Positions 23,601 through 34,882 of a stretch of DNA of 64,000 nt are shown in pieces; position 1 is the stretch's first letter; every line of letters begins with the position of its first letter. The notes under the pieces are model-generated. The model did no database searches. It saw only the letters and a list, made by a program, of their open reading frames with translations, and was not told the DNA's origin. This stretch comes from Paramyrothecium sp. XJ0827 (lineage: Eukaryota > Ascomycota > Sordariomycetes > Hypocreales > Stachybotryaceae): assembly GCA_020881915.1 (NCBI GenBank), contig JAJFPB010000003.1:2170001-2234000 (forward strand). Direction: 5' to 3'. The position numbers were made by a program, and so were the translations under genes.

Positions 23601-24652
23601 AAATTTTTTTGCCTTATTTTCTTATCCCCTTTTCTTCTAGTATTCCTAATTATAGTTATTAATTTCTACTACTTTATATATATATTCTAATAGTAAGACC
23701 TTATTATATTTAACTTTAATAAATTTATTTTTTATATTAGGTTTAATCCTATTATAGAAGGTCTTCTTTAGGATATTCTCTAGCTAATAGAGTAGCATAG
23801 TAATATAGAGGAACTTAGTAATAAGCTTAGTATAGGACCTAGTCTATCTAAGTAAGTTAAGGGCTCTCTTAGTATTCTATATTTTATTAGTTATCTTAAA
23901 AATATATTTAATTTTTTTCTTGAACTTCTAGAAGCTTATAAAAATATATTTAATATAGTCTATCTAAAAGATAGAAGTATTATTAATATAGTCTTAGAGT
24001 ATAGGCTTAAACTAGGTTTATATCTTCCTAGTTAGGTTATAAGCTATAAATATAATCCTATTATAGTCTTATATAAAGAGTAAGAGGTAATCTAGGTAAT
24101 ATACTTTAAGTAAGGTAATAAATGTTTAGAGCTTACTTAGGGTGCTATTAAAGGGCTTAGGCTTTCTAGTTTATAGAATAGCTCCCTTATCTTTTTAGGC
24201 CCCTATAGCTCCGCTAAGGTTTATATTTTGGAGTTATTTAAGTATTTCTCTATTTTTTTTTAATTTCTCTACGTAGAGTTATACTATATTAGCTATTTCC
24301 TTTTTTAGGTTCTTAATAAGTTACTTAAGCTTATAAGCTTATTAAGTATTAAGGATATTATCTTAGAGTTAATTAAGCTTTTTATTAGTAATCTAGATAT
24401 TCTCCTGGACTTTTACTTATAGGGCGGCGATTTTATTATTATTATTAAAGTCCATTTATAAGGCTAGGTCTTTATCTATAATAATATTATCTCCTAAGGG
24501 GGTTTTCTTAGGAGTGATCTTGGTAGGCGGAGGCCTTGGTACTGCAGAGTGGGCTGCCTCCTTTCTCTTGGGGGTTAGCTTAGTTAACTTATTTACTATC
24601 TTTAATATTGCTTTAGGTATAATAGTATTACCTAGAATAAGAGCTATTAATA

Positions 24653-25302
24653 TATAATAATTAGGAGTAGCCTTATACTAAAAGATATAGGGTAGCTAAG
24701 GATTACTGGGGGTCTATTTATCCTTAGATAGAATAATAAGAAAGTATCTAAAGTATATAAGGGGTTATTACTAATCTATAAGAGAATAGTATAATAAAGG
24801 TTATCTTAGGGACTATATATTATTAATAGCTAGTAGTCTTCTATTTATTCTAAGGTAGAATCCTCCTATCTATATACTTATTATAATTACTCTATTAGGG
24901 TAATTACTAGTATACTTAGTTTAGTATACTTAGTTGTAGTACATAAGTATATATATATAATTGGCCCCTTCCTTACTTAGTATTATATAGGAATTTACCT
25001 ATATTCTTAGTTCTGGGGTAGTTAGGTACTAGCCCCTTTTCTACCTTACTAGGCGGGGACTATATTCTACTAGATCCCTAGGATAGCAGCTATATTACAC
25101 CCAATGTATTTCCCTATTATCTATCTAACCCTCTGGCTATATTGGTCCTATGTAACTATATCCTTAGTAAGGACCGGTATATATTTAAATTGTAGTCTAC
25201 CGGTTGGTTCGCCTAGTTTTTCTATGTAGCATCCGTTGTAACTAATATGGGTCATATTTATTCTGTACTGGCTTAGTCACGGGGTTAGTGCGGGTCGTGA
25301 TA
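24653..25302 (-). repeat. LTR (high-coordinate copy; 5' LTR of the element)
   Basis: 650 bp, same length as the other copy. The pattern is the mirror image: the inner edge (24653-24780) is mutated (TATAATAATTAGG for TGTGACGATCGGG), and the outer edge (about 25080-25302) keeps most C and G. Confidence 0.93.
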
Positions 25303-25307
25303 GAAGA
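25303..25307. repeat. Target-site duplication, right copy (GAAGA)
   Basis: Exact match to 17319-17323, directly after the last base of the right LTR. Confidence 0.85.
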
Positions 25308-27135
25308 GCTCAGCATATTGTCCTGTCTGGTTACATTCTGCTTCCGCCAATAGATTTACAGTGTTATTATGGTACTATGGTCTCATATATTGTTGGCTGT
25401 AGTATGTCTTTTCTTGGCTGGCTGCATAAACGATCGATAACAATTAAATGGGTTTGAAAACGCTAACATGGATTCACTGGCTTTCATTATAATACCTAAT
25501 GATTGGGCGATATATCTGATCTACTAGAAAGGCACCATGGGGGTTACTTTAACATTCCTTAAATACCCCTGCCCTAACTTGAGTTCTAGATACAACCTAT
25601 ATCAGATAAATCGAGTAGTATCTCTTAAGACCAATTTTCTAGACCGAGTAATGAAAACTGAAATCCTACTCTGTGTTAGAAATCGGACCGACCAAGGATA
25701 TCTATGATCCTATTGTACTCTACAATAAGTTTATAAATAATTACATAGTAAACTTAACGGCGCCTTATGGATCGCGTATTAATTGGACGACCACTACCGA
25801 CCGATGCGAACCAAGGAGGCCGCAAGCCACTCGGCAGCTTCAAAAGATTTCGCCCTTAACTCGCATCCAACCAAAATATTTCCTTATGGGTAGAATATCT
25901 GTCAATTCAATTGTGCCTTCTAGTTGGTGTAATGATGTTTCATCACCATAAGTCTTATTCGAGGTTGCTCGCAAGTTGAATATGGCCTCATCAGGTAAGA
26001 CTGGCTTTGGATAAATCTAAATGGACAAACGTCTAGAGTCGAATGCAGCTTGAATCATCTGCAGAAGCGCGATATTCTTTCATCTCGTCGAATAGCTTAA
26101 GAACGCCTATCACGTGAAGCACCATTATCCTAGAACTGTTGTGCGAGTTAATAAAGCGATCCGCGGTCGCCAAAGTTGTGAAAGGACCACATACAACTTT
26201 AGAGCAAATTTTCATTTTTGGTTTTTGACTATTCAAAATATTCCATTAGCTCCATAGCCTAACAGAGCAATATATTCAAAATTGACTAATGTGCATCACT
26301 GGCGTAGTTAAGGCTTAATAGATTGTAACCAACCACACGGGGGATTTGTCGGCCATGGGCTACTCAACAATAAATAACTTTTTCATTTCCGAACAAGGAA
26401 GCCCAAATTCTCAATAAGCAGGCACACAAGATCAAGGAAGAGCTTGAAAACAGTTGATGCTGTCCCGGTGGAGGAGGAATATCGGTCTTGGGATGCTCTT
26501 GCTGGGTTGCTATTGCTAATTCAGTTACTTTTCTGGCATTCCGAGGCCTCCAAATTGTAAAACCGTTTACCTAATATGCAGTCGTTGAAGTAGCGATGCT
26601 AGTATAAATGGTATGGTAGGAGGACTTGGTCACGAACCACAACTTCAAGCCGAGGGAGAACACGAACTCGACAGCTTTGTATCTCAAGGACTGCGGTACG
26701 AAAATAGACTTGACGCTACCAAAGCTGCTAGGCTTCACATCATGAATCTTTCCTTTTTCCTTTTAAAAACTGCACGTTTGACTGTGGTATTAGTGACACG
26801 GCAGTGGAAACATATTGAAAGACACCTTGGAAACGCACCTGCGGTGCAATTTACTGCACACGGATGCGTCGCCATGCGACTTTTTTGTGCTTTTTGTAGA
26901 CTATTCCAGAGCTTTTGGCGCGAATATGTTAATTGCATACTATGTATTGATTTACATAATGGAATCGGTTGAACCTTGTTTGCACATTCCAGTGCTATGG
27001 TCGGCATCTAATAAACAATTTTGTACGAGGGAACCAAAAGTCAGATTAGAGTTGGAATCTTGATCTTACCTAAGAATAGCTAGTACATTCTAGAGAAAAG
27101 AAGGGGTTTTGCGCTCTTTCAGTGTCTTCCGGAGG
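25308..27135. other. Gene-poor right flank of the retrotransposon
   Basis: No gene supported. Frames near 25673-25951, 26033-26236 and 26613-26972 have no recognisable domain and no consistent splice partners. The sequence is moderately AT-rich but not RIP-like. Confidence 0.45.
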
Positions 27136-27527
27136 TTATTTCGTGCTCGGAGCCGTCCCGGTTCCGGGTCCAGGAGTTGATGTTGGCGGCAGCGCCGGCG
27201 GATCTATGCTACGAAGTTTTTGGTCCACTCTACGGGGATATCTATATTCTGTAATACTTAAGACGGTTTAGCTAATGAGGATAATAGTGCACCTGTAGGA
27301 CTTGGCGCAGGACCTGGATGCATGCTACTAAGAAGCCTTAATGATGCCTGATTGCAACCATTTATGCAATTTGTGTTGAAATGCAATAGGTCTGATAACT
27401 TTTGAGGGAAGCGTTGTAACACCCAGTTCCTCATATCATATCGAAAACCCGAGACTATGTGGGAAAAGGTGAATAGCGCTAGTAAAAGGAGAACGTTGTT
27501 GGTCATACTAAAGATCAAGGAGAGCAT
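27136..27527 (-). CDS. Candidate small secreted protein (100 aa)
   Basis: Two exons, 27527-27293 and 27203-27136, joined in phase 1 across an 89-bp intron (GTGCAC...GCATAG, with a GCTAAAC branch-like site). The N-terminus is a good signal peptide: a short start, then NNVLLLLALFTFSHIVSG with likely cleavage after the Gly. Initiation could be at 27527 or at the Met seven codons later. The mature part is about 73 residues, with one C-x3-C pair (NCINGC) and a Pro/Thr/Gly-rich tail (PPALPPTSTPGPGTG). No homology recognised. A short secreted protein next to a dead transposon in a gene-poor zone has the usual setting of a fungal effector candidate, but there is no functional evidence. Without splicing the frame ends a few codons into the intron. 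Confidence 0.45.
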
Positions 27528-29426
27528 TTTCAGTAATCAGCAGATGGGTTATGGAGACCAATTGGAGGCTTTCGATTAGTAACGTCCTTTTCTACAATCA
27601 TTGGGCAAACTCATCTCGTCTTAAATGTGTGTGTGATTGCTAACTATTTTTCAACTCATCTAGTATCCCCTTAAGCTTACTGGCGCTTTTCCTCGGCATT
27701 CGTTCAAAGCTTTCTACTAGTACCACCAACTTACCTAGCTAGGGTAACCCAGAAACATGCTTAGCTTGATAGCAACCAGCAGTTGTTCCATCAAACGTAA
27801 TGGCGTGCCAGTTGCCGGAAAGCCAAAGCGTAGCAGGACTAGTGCCGCCATTTGACTGACCTGGGTGTTGAGGAATATTAATACAAGGAAAGGGTGTCAA
27901 TTCTACCATCTTTTGACATATAATTAGGGTTCCGAGCTCCGGATATCATTTACGGTGAGCGGAGACTGGCAGATATATTGAAGGAGAAGGGTTTTCAGAC
28001 GACCCGTTTCATTCAGTCCAAGTTGGCGCACAACTGCAGACCATAGCAGCCTTCCCCAAAGCGGGCTCAATATACATAAGCTCTCATCATATTCTCCAAC
28101 CATGCTTTCGGTTTCACAAGAAACAGACATCCCATTTTCATCAGTGGTGGTGAACCGAGCGATCGCACTGTGGTATGATCGGAGCCACAACTGTGACCCT
28201 ATCTTGCCTCTGACGAAGCAGAGTAAATTGAGGGTTTGGTAGTGAGAGAACACAGCACTGGACCGAAGTTGGGTCATAAAAGTAAGATTGGTCATTGGGA
28301 AACATATGGATGGTTTCTACGTTGGCTGTTAACAATGTAAGTGCTTGGGTTGTTTTGCTTAGTTGACATGAGTCTCCTAAAGGCAAGGTTTCCCCTGCTA
28401 TGCAAAGTAACCCAAACTGCTATCTGCCAATATCCAAAATTTTAAATTTTTAAATTTAAAAAAAAAAAGTATATGCCATCCCCCAATCCGCACAGCTGCA
28501 TTTGTTCTCTGAACTGAAAGGAATTCCAGGATCTGCAAGAGCGGAGCAGTCACTCGAGTAGCGTATATTAAGTTGGCCACAAACATCAAATAACCACATA
28601 TTACAGTGTTTGAGCTTCGTAAAATAATAACTTGCAAAGTCTCACGGGACGCTATGCATGAGGGCTTCGAAATGCGTCAAGTTTGCTCTCGTGGTAAATG
28701 AGTTTTGAGCAGCTTCAAATATATGTTGCAATAGTGGACTATAGAATAATGTAAATCAAGGATATTAACTTTTCTTGTTGGTTCTAGGAAACCACAATTG
28801 TAACAAAAAGTTGCAACCTGAAACAAGCGCAATCAAGGAGAATCCGGCCCTCGAGTCACTCTCTCTGCATCCAGGGACCTCTGAATCATTGCAGTACCTT
28901 TCTCCCCCGAACATCCTCGTCCTTGCAAGCCAGGTCTCTTTCGATTCAGCCCTTCTTCCGCTGGAACTAGCTTGATAGAGATGGCAGCTTTTTGGTGCTC
29001 TCTCAGTGGGACTATAAGTTTCTTTCTTTCTTTTTTTTTTCTCTTGTCATTTACGCGCCTCAGCAGGTTTGGCAATGATATAAGACAACTGGTCGGCATA
29101 TTTCGGTGAGGTTCTCAAAATTCGATCATGGTTTTGGGGAGGGACATGTTAGTGGGACAGCCATGATACCAAAGCAAGAAGGCTGACATGCGCATGACTT
29201 TGAGGTTACGCATTGCTTTGACAGGGTGCCGCACGGCGCAGTCCACATGCATTCCGATACTTCCTGCCAACGATGGTATCGTTCTTGCCGTCGACTTGAG
29301 TATTCAAACTCCACCCAATCCTCCACTTCCTCTCCCTTAAGCATGTGAAATGGACCGACAAGAATAAATGTAATGACTCGCTGTGTTAGACGCACTTCAT
29401 TTGAGAGTCTCGCTTGGTTATGCGCT
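27528..29426. other. Intergenic stretch without a supported gene
   Basis: The frame at 28295-27924 (123 codons, minus) has no recognisable family or signal peptide and is left uncalled. An AT-rich string at 28434-28470 contains a 19-base sequence that recurs at 48846. A poly-T/C tract lies at about 29017-29042. Confidence 0.45.
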
Positions 29427-30737
29427 CTAGTTATAGAAGGCGAAACCAAAAGCGGATCTAAAGTTTGTTGGTGTTTGTGGGCGGTAATCCGGGTCAACAA
29501 TTGGGCCAGATTCGCCATGAAGAACGTAACTCTGTAGGTCCTGACAAGAGACGGTCTTGGCGTTCCAGTCATCTACACGCTCGCACAGCTCATCGCATGT
29601 AAAAGACTCTAGGTTCAACCATTGGTGCATGAGTTGTGCAGCATGTTGCCAAGTCCCATCCGTTAGCTTGATCCATTCGAGGTCTAGAACCCTGAGTGTC
29701 TTGGCGTGCCGAAGCAGTAGCTCGGTGAGCTCTGTCTCTTGCATCTGCTTTCTGAACAGCCTCAGCAGGCGGAGATGAGGCCAGGTGTGAGTTCCTAGAG
29801 ACTTGACCAGCGGTACATTGTCACGACGATTGGTAAAGTCGAGAGTCAACTCCTCCAGGTTATTGGCTACTGCCAAAAGCTTGGCGAGATTCCCCTGCAT
29901 AACGACTTCCAATTCGCTATCAGTCTTTGGACTGCAGATACTGAGTGCAGTTTTGCGAAGATGCTGGAAGGCACAGCAGAAGTGTTCCAAATCGAGAGCC
30001 GATAATTTCAGCGAGCCAGGTGATATGCCAGCAGTTAATCCACTACAACCGAACTCCAGTAGGCCATCATAGTAATCGACTGCAAACTCCTGAATCGCCG
30101 ACCTCGCTGTCGATATCGCGTGGCACATGGTTAAGAAACCATAGTCTATACTAATGCCACTGGAGCTTTTGTCTCCAAGCCGTAACGGACGACCCGTAGG
30201 TTTCTTCAGATTCATGGGATATTCCCTCTGAAGTGGCCCGCCGAATGTTGTCTCGTCTGGCATGTCCACACTGCCTAAGAATCTGGTGACAAAGGTACAG
30301 TGACCAAAAAGATCTCTCGTGGGCCGCCAGTGGTTTGTGAGTGTCAGTCTCCGGACATTTGGCATCCTTCGCAGAGCCGCTGAGATCAACGCTACGTCTG
30401 TTCTATCTTCTAGGGCTGCATTTTGCTCTTCCATACGATCGAGATAGTATCGGTCAGAGTTGGCCTCGGCGGGTCCATCTGTACCGTGCGATTGTGTGGT
30501 GGGAAAGAAGACAGCACAATACACCACTTCTCGAACATTCAAACGCAGCAAAGGATGTAGAGATATGTTTATGAGAATTTCAAGATCTTTCCAGTGTACG
30601 GAAGCGTAGACTCTGATAAAGAGGAGCCGGGACGACATGTGGAGGAGCTGCCTGGAAGCGAGCCGCATGGCTTTGAGATCGTGCTTGGGAACATATCGCA
30701 GCACTTCTGAAATGACTTCGGGTGCTAATTTATCCAT
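29427..30737 (-). CDS. F-box protein
   Basis: Single exon, 436 residues from the ATG at 30737. The open frame extends 53 codons further upstream, but only from this Met does the protein begin with its domain. Residues about 1-45 form an F-box (KLAPEVISEVLRYVPKHDLKAMRLASRQL, shown here in part), which in this family binds Skp1 and brings the protein into an SCF ubiquitin ligase. The remainder has leucine-rich stretches at intervals (VRRLTLTNHW, LEELTLDFTN, LRLLRLFRK, LRVLDLEWIKL) like the weak LRR regions of fungal F-box proteins, which would choose the substrate. The substrate cannot be told. Fungi have many such lineage-specific F-box genes. Confidence 0.85.
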   Translation of the reverse strand: MDKLAPEVISEVLRYVPKHDLKAMRLASRQLLHMSSRLLFIRVYASVHWKDLEILINISLHPLLRLNVREVVYCAVFFPTTQSHGTDGPAEANSDRYYLDRMEEQNAALEDRTDVALISAALRRMPNVRRLTLTNHWRPTRDLFGHCTFVTRFLGSVDMPDETTFGGPLQREYPMNLKKPTGRPLRLGDKSSSGISIDYGFLTMCHAISTARSAIQEFAVDYYDGLLEFGCSGLTAGISPGSLKLSALDLEHFCCAFQHLRKTALSICSPKTDSELEVVMQGNLAKLLAVANNLEELTLDFTNRRDNVPLVKSLGTHTWPHLRLLRLFRKQMQETELTELLLRHAKTLRVLDLEWIKLTDGTWQHAAQLMHQWLNLESFTCDELCERVDDWNAKTVSCQDLQSYVLHGESGPIVDPDYRPQTPTNFRSAFGFAFYN

Positions 30738-31973
30738 ATTCAAAGTGTCGTGACGGTGAGGAAGCCGGCCAGCGGCGAGGGGGGAGACTGAACGGCGACG
30801 TCCGTCGTCGAATTCCAATAGGAAACTCGGATTCACAAAGATGAGGTGGCAAATAAAAAAGCTGGGAGAAGAATGTGCCTGACGGGAAGAGTGCAAATCG
30901 TGGCACGGTTAGAGATGCTGGTGAATTAGCCACAGGGTTGCTTCATAGGAAGAGCACAATTTCATAGCTGCCCAATATCTTGACCTTTTGAGTGTTTGCT
31001 CGACATGCATGCGGGGCTTTTGCAGATATATCGTCACCTTGCATTCATTATAGGGTAAGCATGAATTCGCACCCCAGAAGAGCATCAACAGAAGCCGCTT
31101 ATTCTGAATGGTCGCCTGTTACACATCCAAGGATATCCACCAGTCTCAAGACCAGCACTTCATTGATACACAATGAGAGTAGGTGCGATATTTAGCTTGA
31201 CCGTGAATGGTATCCGGTCGGAGACTCTGGCCGGACCTTGCGACACCCTCGGTGGTCTTACTAAGTCCACCTCTCTCAGAGCTCAGCCACTATGCGTTTA
31301 ATCACTAAATATACAAGTAGTTGATCGAAGGACCTCTGGTACCAGTCCTCGTTGAGGTTGCCAGCAAAGAGTTGTGATCATGGGCATATCCCTCATTGGA
31401 GCTGCGACAGGACTAGAGCAACTCGGGTGCGTACCACAACGAAACCGCAAATGATTAAGCCACATTCGCTGGAGGACTTGTCAGATCATCCCAACCTTGT
31501 ACGGTAGCTCTCCCATTGTTTGAGAAGGCAACGACCCATATGATTATTATGACTTAGCAAGTATGTCAAATCGACGATTTTAGGTTGTTTCAATATCGTG
31601 CCAAGCCAGAGCAGTCCTCAAACAGCTAAAGCTACCTACCCTGTACCTCTCAGTCTCAATCCGCAGCCGTCCGAGGAACTCGTTCAGTGAAGAGCATGGA
31701 CAAACACATCATCAGCTCCAGGTCCAACAGACACAGTCTCGGAAACCAGCTCGCCCGCGACCGTAACGCCCAACTCTTCGCAAACATCTTCCTTTGGCAG
31801 GCCTTACGAAGCATGGACCTCCCCTCTTCTGTCTCCACCCCTCTTGGCAGCAACCTGCGGCCTCGGGGAACCAACAAACCAAACTTCAACATAAGCTCGC
31901 GCCCAGACTTCATCGCCATCCAGGAGAGATAACCTCCAAACTCACCTCAAGTATATACCTACCGTAGCACATC
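30738..31973. other. Divergent promoter region
   Basis: Between the F-box gene (minus) and the phosphatase gene (plus). The frames at 31656-31932 overlap on both strands and have no protein-like features; they probably belong to the 5' leader of the phosphatase gene. Confidence 0.45.
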
Positions 31974-32885
31974 ATGACCGCCCTCCCCACACCGCCCTTC
32001 CTCATCGTCCCTGGCGTGGCCAACCTCCGCGACCTCGGCGGCTACCCCACGCCCCTCCTCCGCCCGGAGCACGTCACCCGCCGCGGGCTGGTCTTTCGCT
32101 CGGCGGCGCCCGCGGCGACGTCGGGCCCGGCCCTGTCGGCCCTGTCCGTCGGCGACATCTACGACCTGCGCTCCAGCGTCGAGCTCGAGACGCGGCCGGG
32201 CCCCCCTCCCGCCGAGGGCCTTTGCCAGCACCACGTCCCCGTCTTCGCCGACACGGCCTACACGCCGGAGAACATCGCCCTGCGCTTCAGCGCCTACGGC
32301 TCCGAGTCTCCCGCCGAGGGCTTCGGCCGCGCGTACGGCGAGATCCTGGCCGAGGCCGGCGCCTCCGCCTTCGGGCCCGTCCTGGCGCACCTCGCGCGGC
32401 CCGACCCGGCGCCGCTGCTCGTGCACTGCACCGCCGGCAAGGACCGCACCGGCGTCGCCTGCGCGCTGGTCCTGTCGCTGTGCGGCGTGCCCGACGAGGT
32501 CGTCGCGTGGGAGTACAACCTCACGGAGCTCGGCCTGGAGGAGTTGAGGGGCGATTTCACCAAGGCGCTGATGAAGCACCCGGCCTTCAAGGGCAACCCC
32601 GAGGGCGCCTTGAGGATGCTGGGCGCCAAGTAAGACATGGCCTTTCCGCTAAGGGCAAGAGCCAAAAGAACGAGTCGCTAATCCGTCTGCAGGACCGAGT
32701 CTATGCTCATGTCGCTCAAGGTTCTGAGGGAGAAGTACGGCTCGGTGGAGGGATACGTCCAGAAAGAGTGCGGCCTCTCGGAAAAGGACATTGCTCAGCT
32801 ACGGGAGAACATGGTGGTTGACGCCTCGACAGTGGACAAGTCTACTCTGCCAGTACTGCCCAGCTTTCAAGGTGTATCACAGTGA
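31974..32885 (+). CDS. Tyrosine/serine protein phosphatase (Y_phosphatase3 family)
   Basis: Two exons, 31974-32629 and 32693-32885, with a 63-bp intron (GTAAGA...CTGCAG, CTAAT branch), phase 2, giving 282 residues. The protein has the layout of fungal and bacterial tyrosine phosphatases of this family: an N-terminal NLRDLGGY motif (17-24), an arginine-bearing YDLRSSVE (63-70), and the Cys-based P-loop HCTAGKDRTG (151-160; nucleophile Cys 152, Arg 158). It ends with the family signature LREKYGSVEGY in exon 2. The enzyme removes phosphate from tyrosine (or phosphoinositide/serine) by a cysteinyl intermediate and is probably cytosolic, as there is no signal or membrane segment. Exon 1 is strongly GC-biased at third positions, unlike its neighbours. 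Confidence 0.9.
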
Positions 32886-33067
32886 GACATGGCAAGGGTC
32901 TAGATTTGACGAGCATCTGTGTTTGAGAGGCTCCGATTAGAAAGCTTGAATTTGCTGCTTAAGAAACCACTCGTACATGTTGTGTACATAATATACAGGC
33001 GACGGGCATACAGCCCGCATTCATACACGCACCAATCTCAGATTGGCGCCGCTCCACTCCTCTTGAT

Positions 33068-34218
33068 CTACCGTACCTCAGGCACCGTTGTGGGAATCTT
33101 GACCGCGCCCTTCTTACGGTCGTCGAGCGGCACGCCGTACCGCCATCCGGTGCCGTTCGCAGACTTGCCATCCACGCCGACAGTGTCCGAGTTGAAGTCT
33201 CGGATTCGGAATTCAAACCTGTCGGTCTTGTGCCTGGTCGTCCTCTTCTCCGCAAGTTCTTTCTCGCGGTGGATTCGTTGTGCCAGCTTCTCCTCCTCCA
33301 GCTGCGTGGCTTCCAGGAACTCCTCCATGCTCTGCTCACGGGTCTTGCCCTCGAGCCGCGACCGCTCCATCTTGATCAGCTCTGGCTGCGGCGATCTCTC
33401 GTCCACGGTTCGCAGCGTCTCATGGAACGCCTTCGCGGCGTCCTTTCGGTCGAAGGTACGAGATTCGGCAACCGGCACGAAGAGCTGCTGCGCCGTCATT
33501 CGGTGCACCAAGACCTCGTTGATGGGCTCGTGCGGGGTGTTTTTCCGTCCTTCGACAAATTCTGTCTTGGGAAGCATTCCCATGATAGCCTTGGCATACG
33601 GGGTCGCGAGTTTCTTGCCCTACTCCATGTTAGTATCGCCGTGGAGATGAAAATGTAACAAACAAGTGGTGTGTTGTTGCGTTTATCAGAATAAAAAGGT
33701 GTAACCATGTCGGTGTCTTCAAGACTAATCGAAAATTTTTGTTGTACTCATCACGAAAAAGGATTGCTTTTCAACCATAGGAAAATCAGGCTCACCTCGG
33801 TAGTCCAGTGTCTCTCAACCTCCTTCAATCGCACCACAGCCGCCACTCTCCGCACGTCGACTCCCATCTCAGCCGAGACGGCCTTGAGGGCCTCGCCGCG
33901 CTGGACGACCTTCTCCCAGATCAGCGTCCTTGTTGAGTCGCTGAGGACAGGCTGACTGCGAAAGAGCGGGTTGTGTGGGAACGGTTGGTCTTCGAAGGGA
34001 CCAACGTACCTCGGCGTCGTAGACCTCTCTAGATCCGCGGCCTCTGGACTCCGGAGCCACTTCAGCATGAACTGGCGGCCCTTAGAAGGACGTCCCGCCC
34101 GGCATGGTGTCGAGCTGAATGTGCGGGCGAAGGGGGTAGCTCGGGGGAGCTGTTGTGACGATGCGTCGGCCAGGGATGCCGAGACCGACACTGACGGCGC
34201 GCGAACTCTGGGAGGCAT
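33068..34218 (-). CDS. bot1: Mitochondrial small ribosomal subunit protein, Bot1/mS45 family
   Basis: Two exons, 34218-33796 and 33619-33068, with a 176-bp intron (GTGAGC...GAGTAG, ACTAAC branch site), phase 0, giving 324 residues. The first 35 residues are Arg/Ser/Ala-rich without acidic residues (TPFARTFSSTPCRAGRP), a convincing mitochondrial targeting sequence. The body matches the Bot1p family (yeast Mrps35): RYVGPFEDQPFPHNPLFRSQPVLSD, shown here only in part, then a helix with VVRLKEVERHW, followed after the intron by KLATPYAKAIMGMLP. The C-terminus holds a charged helix and ends in a conserved-looking GWRYGVPLDDRKKGAVKIP. The protein would act in the mitoribosome small subunit and be required for respiratory growth. 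The family call is from memory of motifs, not a search. Confidence 0.75.
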
Positions 34219-34882
34219 TGTGATGCTGGAGGGCTATCTTGGTGTTGGTGTCGGCTGCACACCCATGTCCTGCACTCAACTGCGCCAATGGGCAAGAGGA
34301 CTGAAGCTTCAATTTGCTGCGATTATCTTGAGTGAAGATGATTTGTTGTCGGAAGAGCCATACCAGTAATTTTTCTTGACGATCGGATCGGTCAAGAGTT
34401 TTTCCGGTATCAATTACCTACGAAGTGGCGCTAGCAATAATTACGCGCTCACCCATTCAAGTAAGCCAAGGCACCCCACCAAAAACCGTTCAATGATCAG
34501 ACCTGAACTCGAGTTTATTACAGCGATTAATTATTTCATTCATGAGAATATAGCTTAAGTAAATATAGTGGTATCTTTCTGCAGATTTGCCAGTCCCTCT
34601 TTGGTGAACCCGTGCCCCATTCGATATCATGATGTGACCATCGTACACGAACACAGGCCATAAGTAAAGTACATGTTGATACTGTTGCCGATTGATAGTA
34701 GAGTCGTTCCGTCAAGATAGACCACCATGAACGCCGTACACGCTTTCGTAAAGAAAAGGTCTGCCGAACAAATAGGAAAAGGTTGGGATTCCGTGTCTGT
34801 GGATGCTGCAGGCCACCGTCCATGTACTTCGTGTACGCCCCGTGACAAAAAGAAATTGGGTGTCGAGAATGTGTCCAGCCGC
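34219..34882. other. Intergenic stretch, no gene seen
   Basis: Upstream of mS45 and downstream of SSK1, both on the minus strand. No coding region supported. Confidence 0.45.

Larger units (their letters stand above)
17324..25302 (-). mobile_element. RIP-degraded Ty3/gypsy LTR retrotransposon (7979 bp)
   Basis: A complete insertion bounded by two 650-bp direct repeats and a GAAGA duplication. Read on the minus strand, the LTR begins TGTCACGACCC (kept nearly intact at 25302, changed to TATTATAACCC at 17973) and ends GATCGTCACA (kept at 17324). A purine-rich GGGAGAGAAG just inside the low-coordinate LTR is a fitting polypurine tract for minus-strand orientation. The interior is extremely AT-rich and full of stops; no open frame of 60 codons survives. 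Its domains can still be read through the changes, in the order gag, RT, RNase H, integrase, which is the Ty3/gypsy order. All LTR differences I compared are transitions, consistent with repeat-induced point mutation, an ascomycete genome defence. The element is non-autonomous and dead. Confidence 0.95.

Noticed and set aside
18000..24600. Possible CRISPR-like or satellite array in the AT-rich block
   Set aside because: Repetition there is only AT composition caused by RIP; the block reads as one gypsy element.
27924..28295. 123-codon minus-strand frame
   Set aside because: No domain, signal peptide or splice support; left as non-coding.
31959..32579. 206-codon minus-strand frame opposite the phosphatase
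   Set aside because: Antisense shadow of a GC-biased gene.
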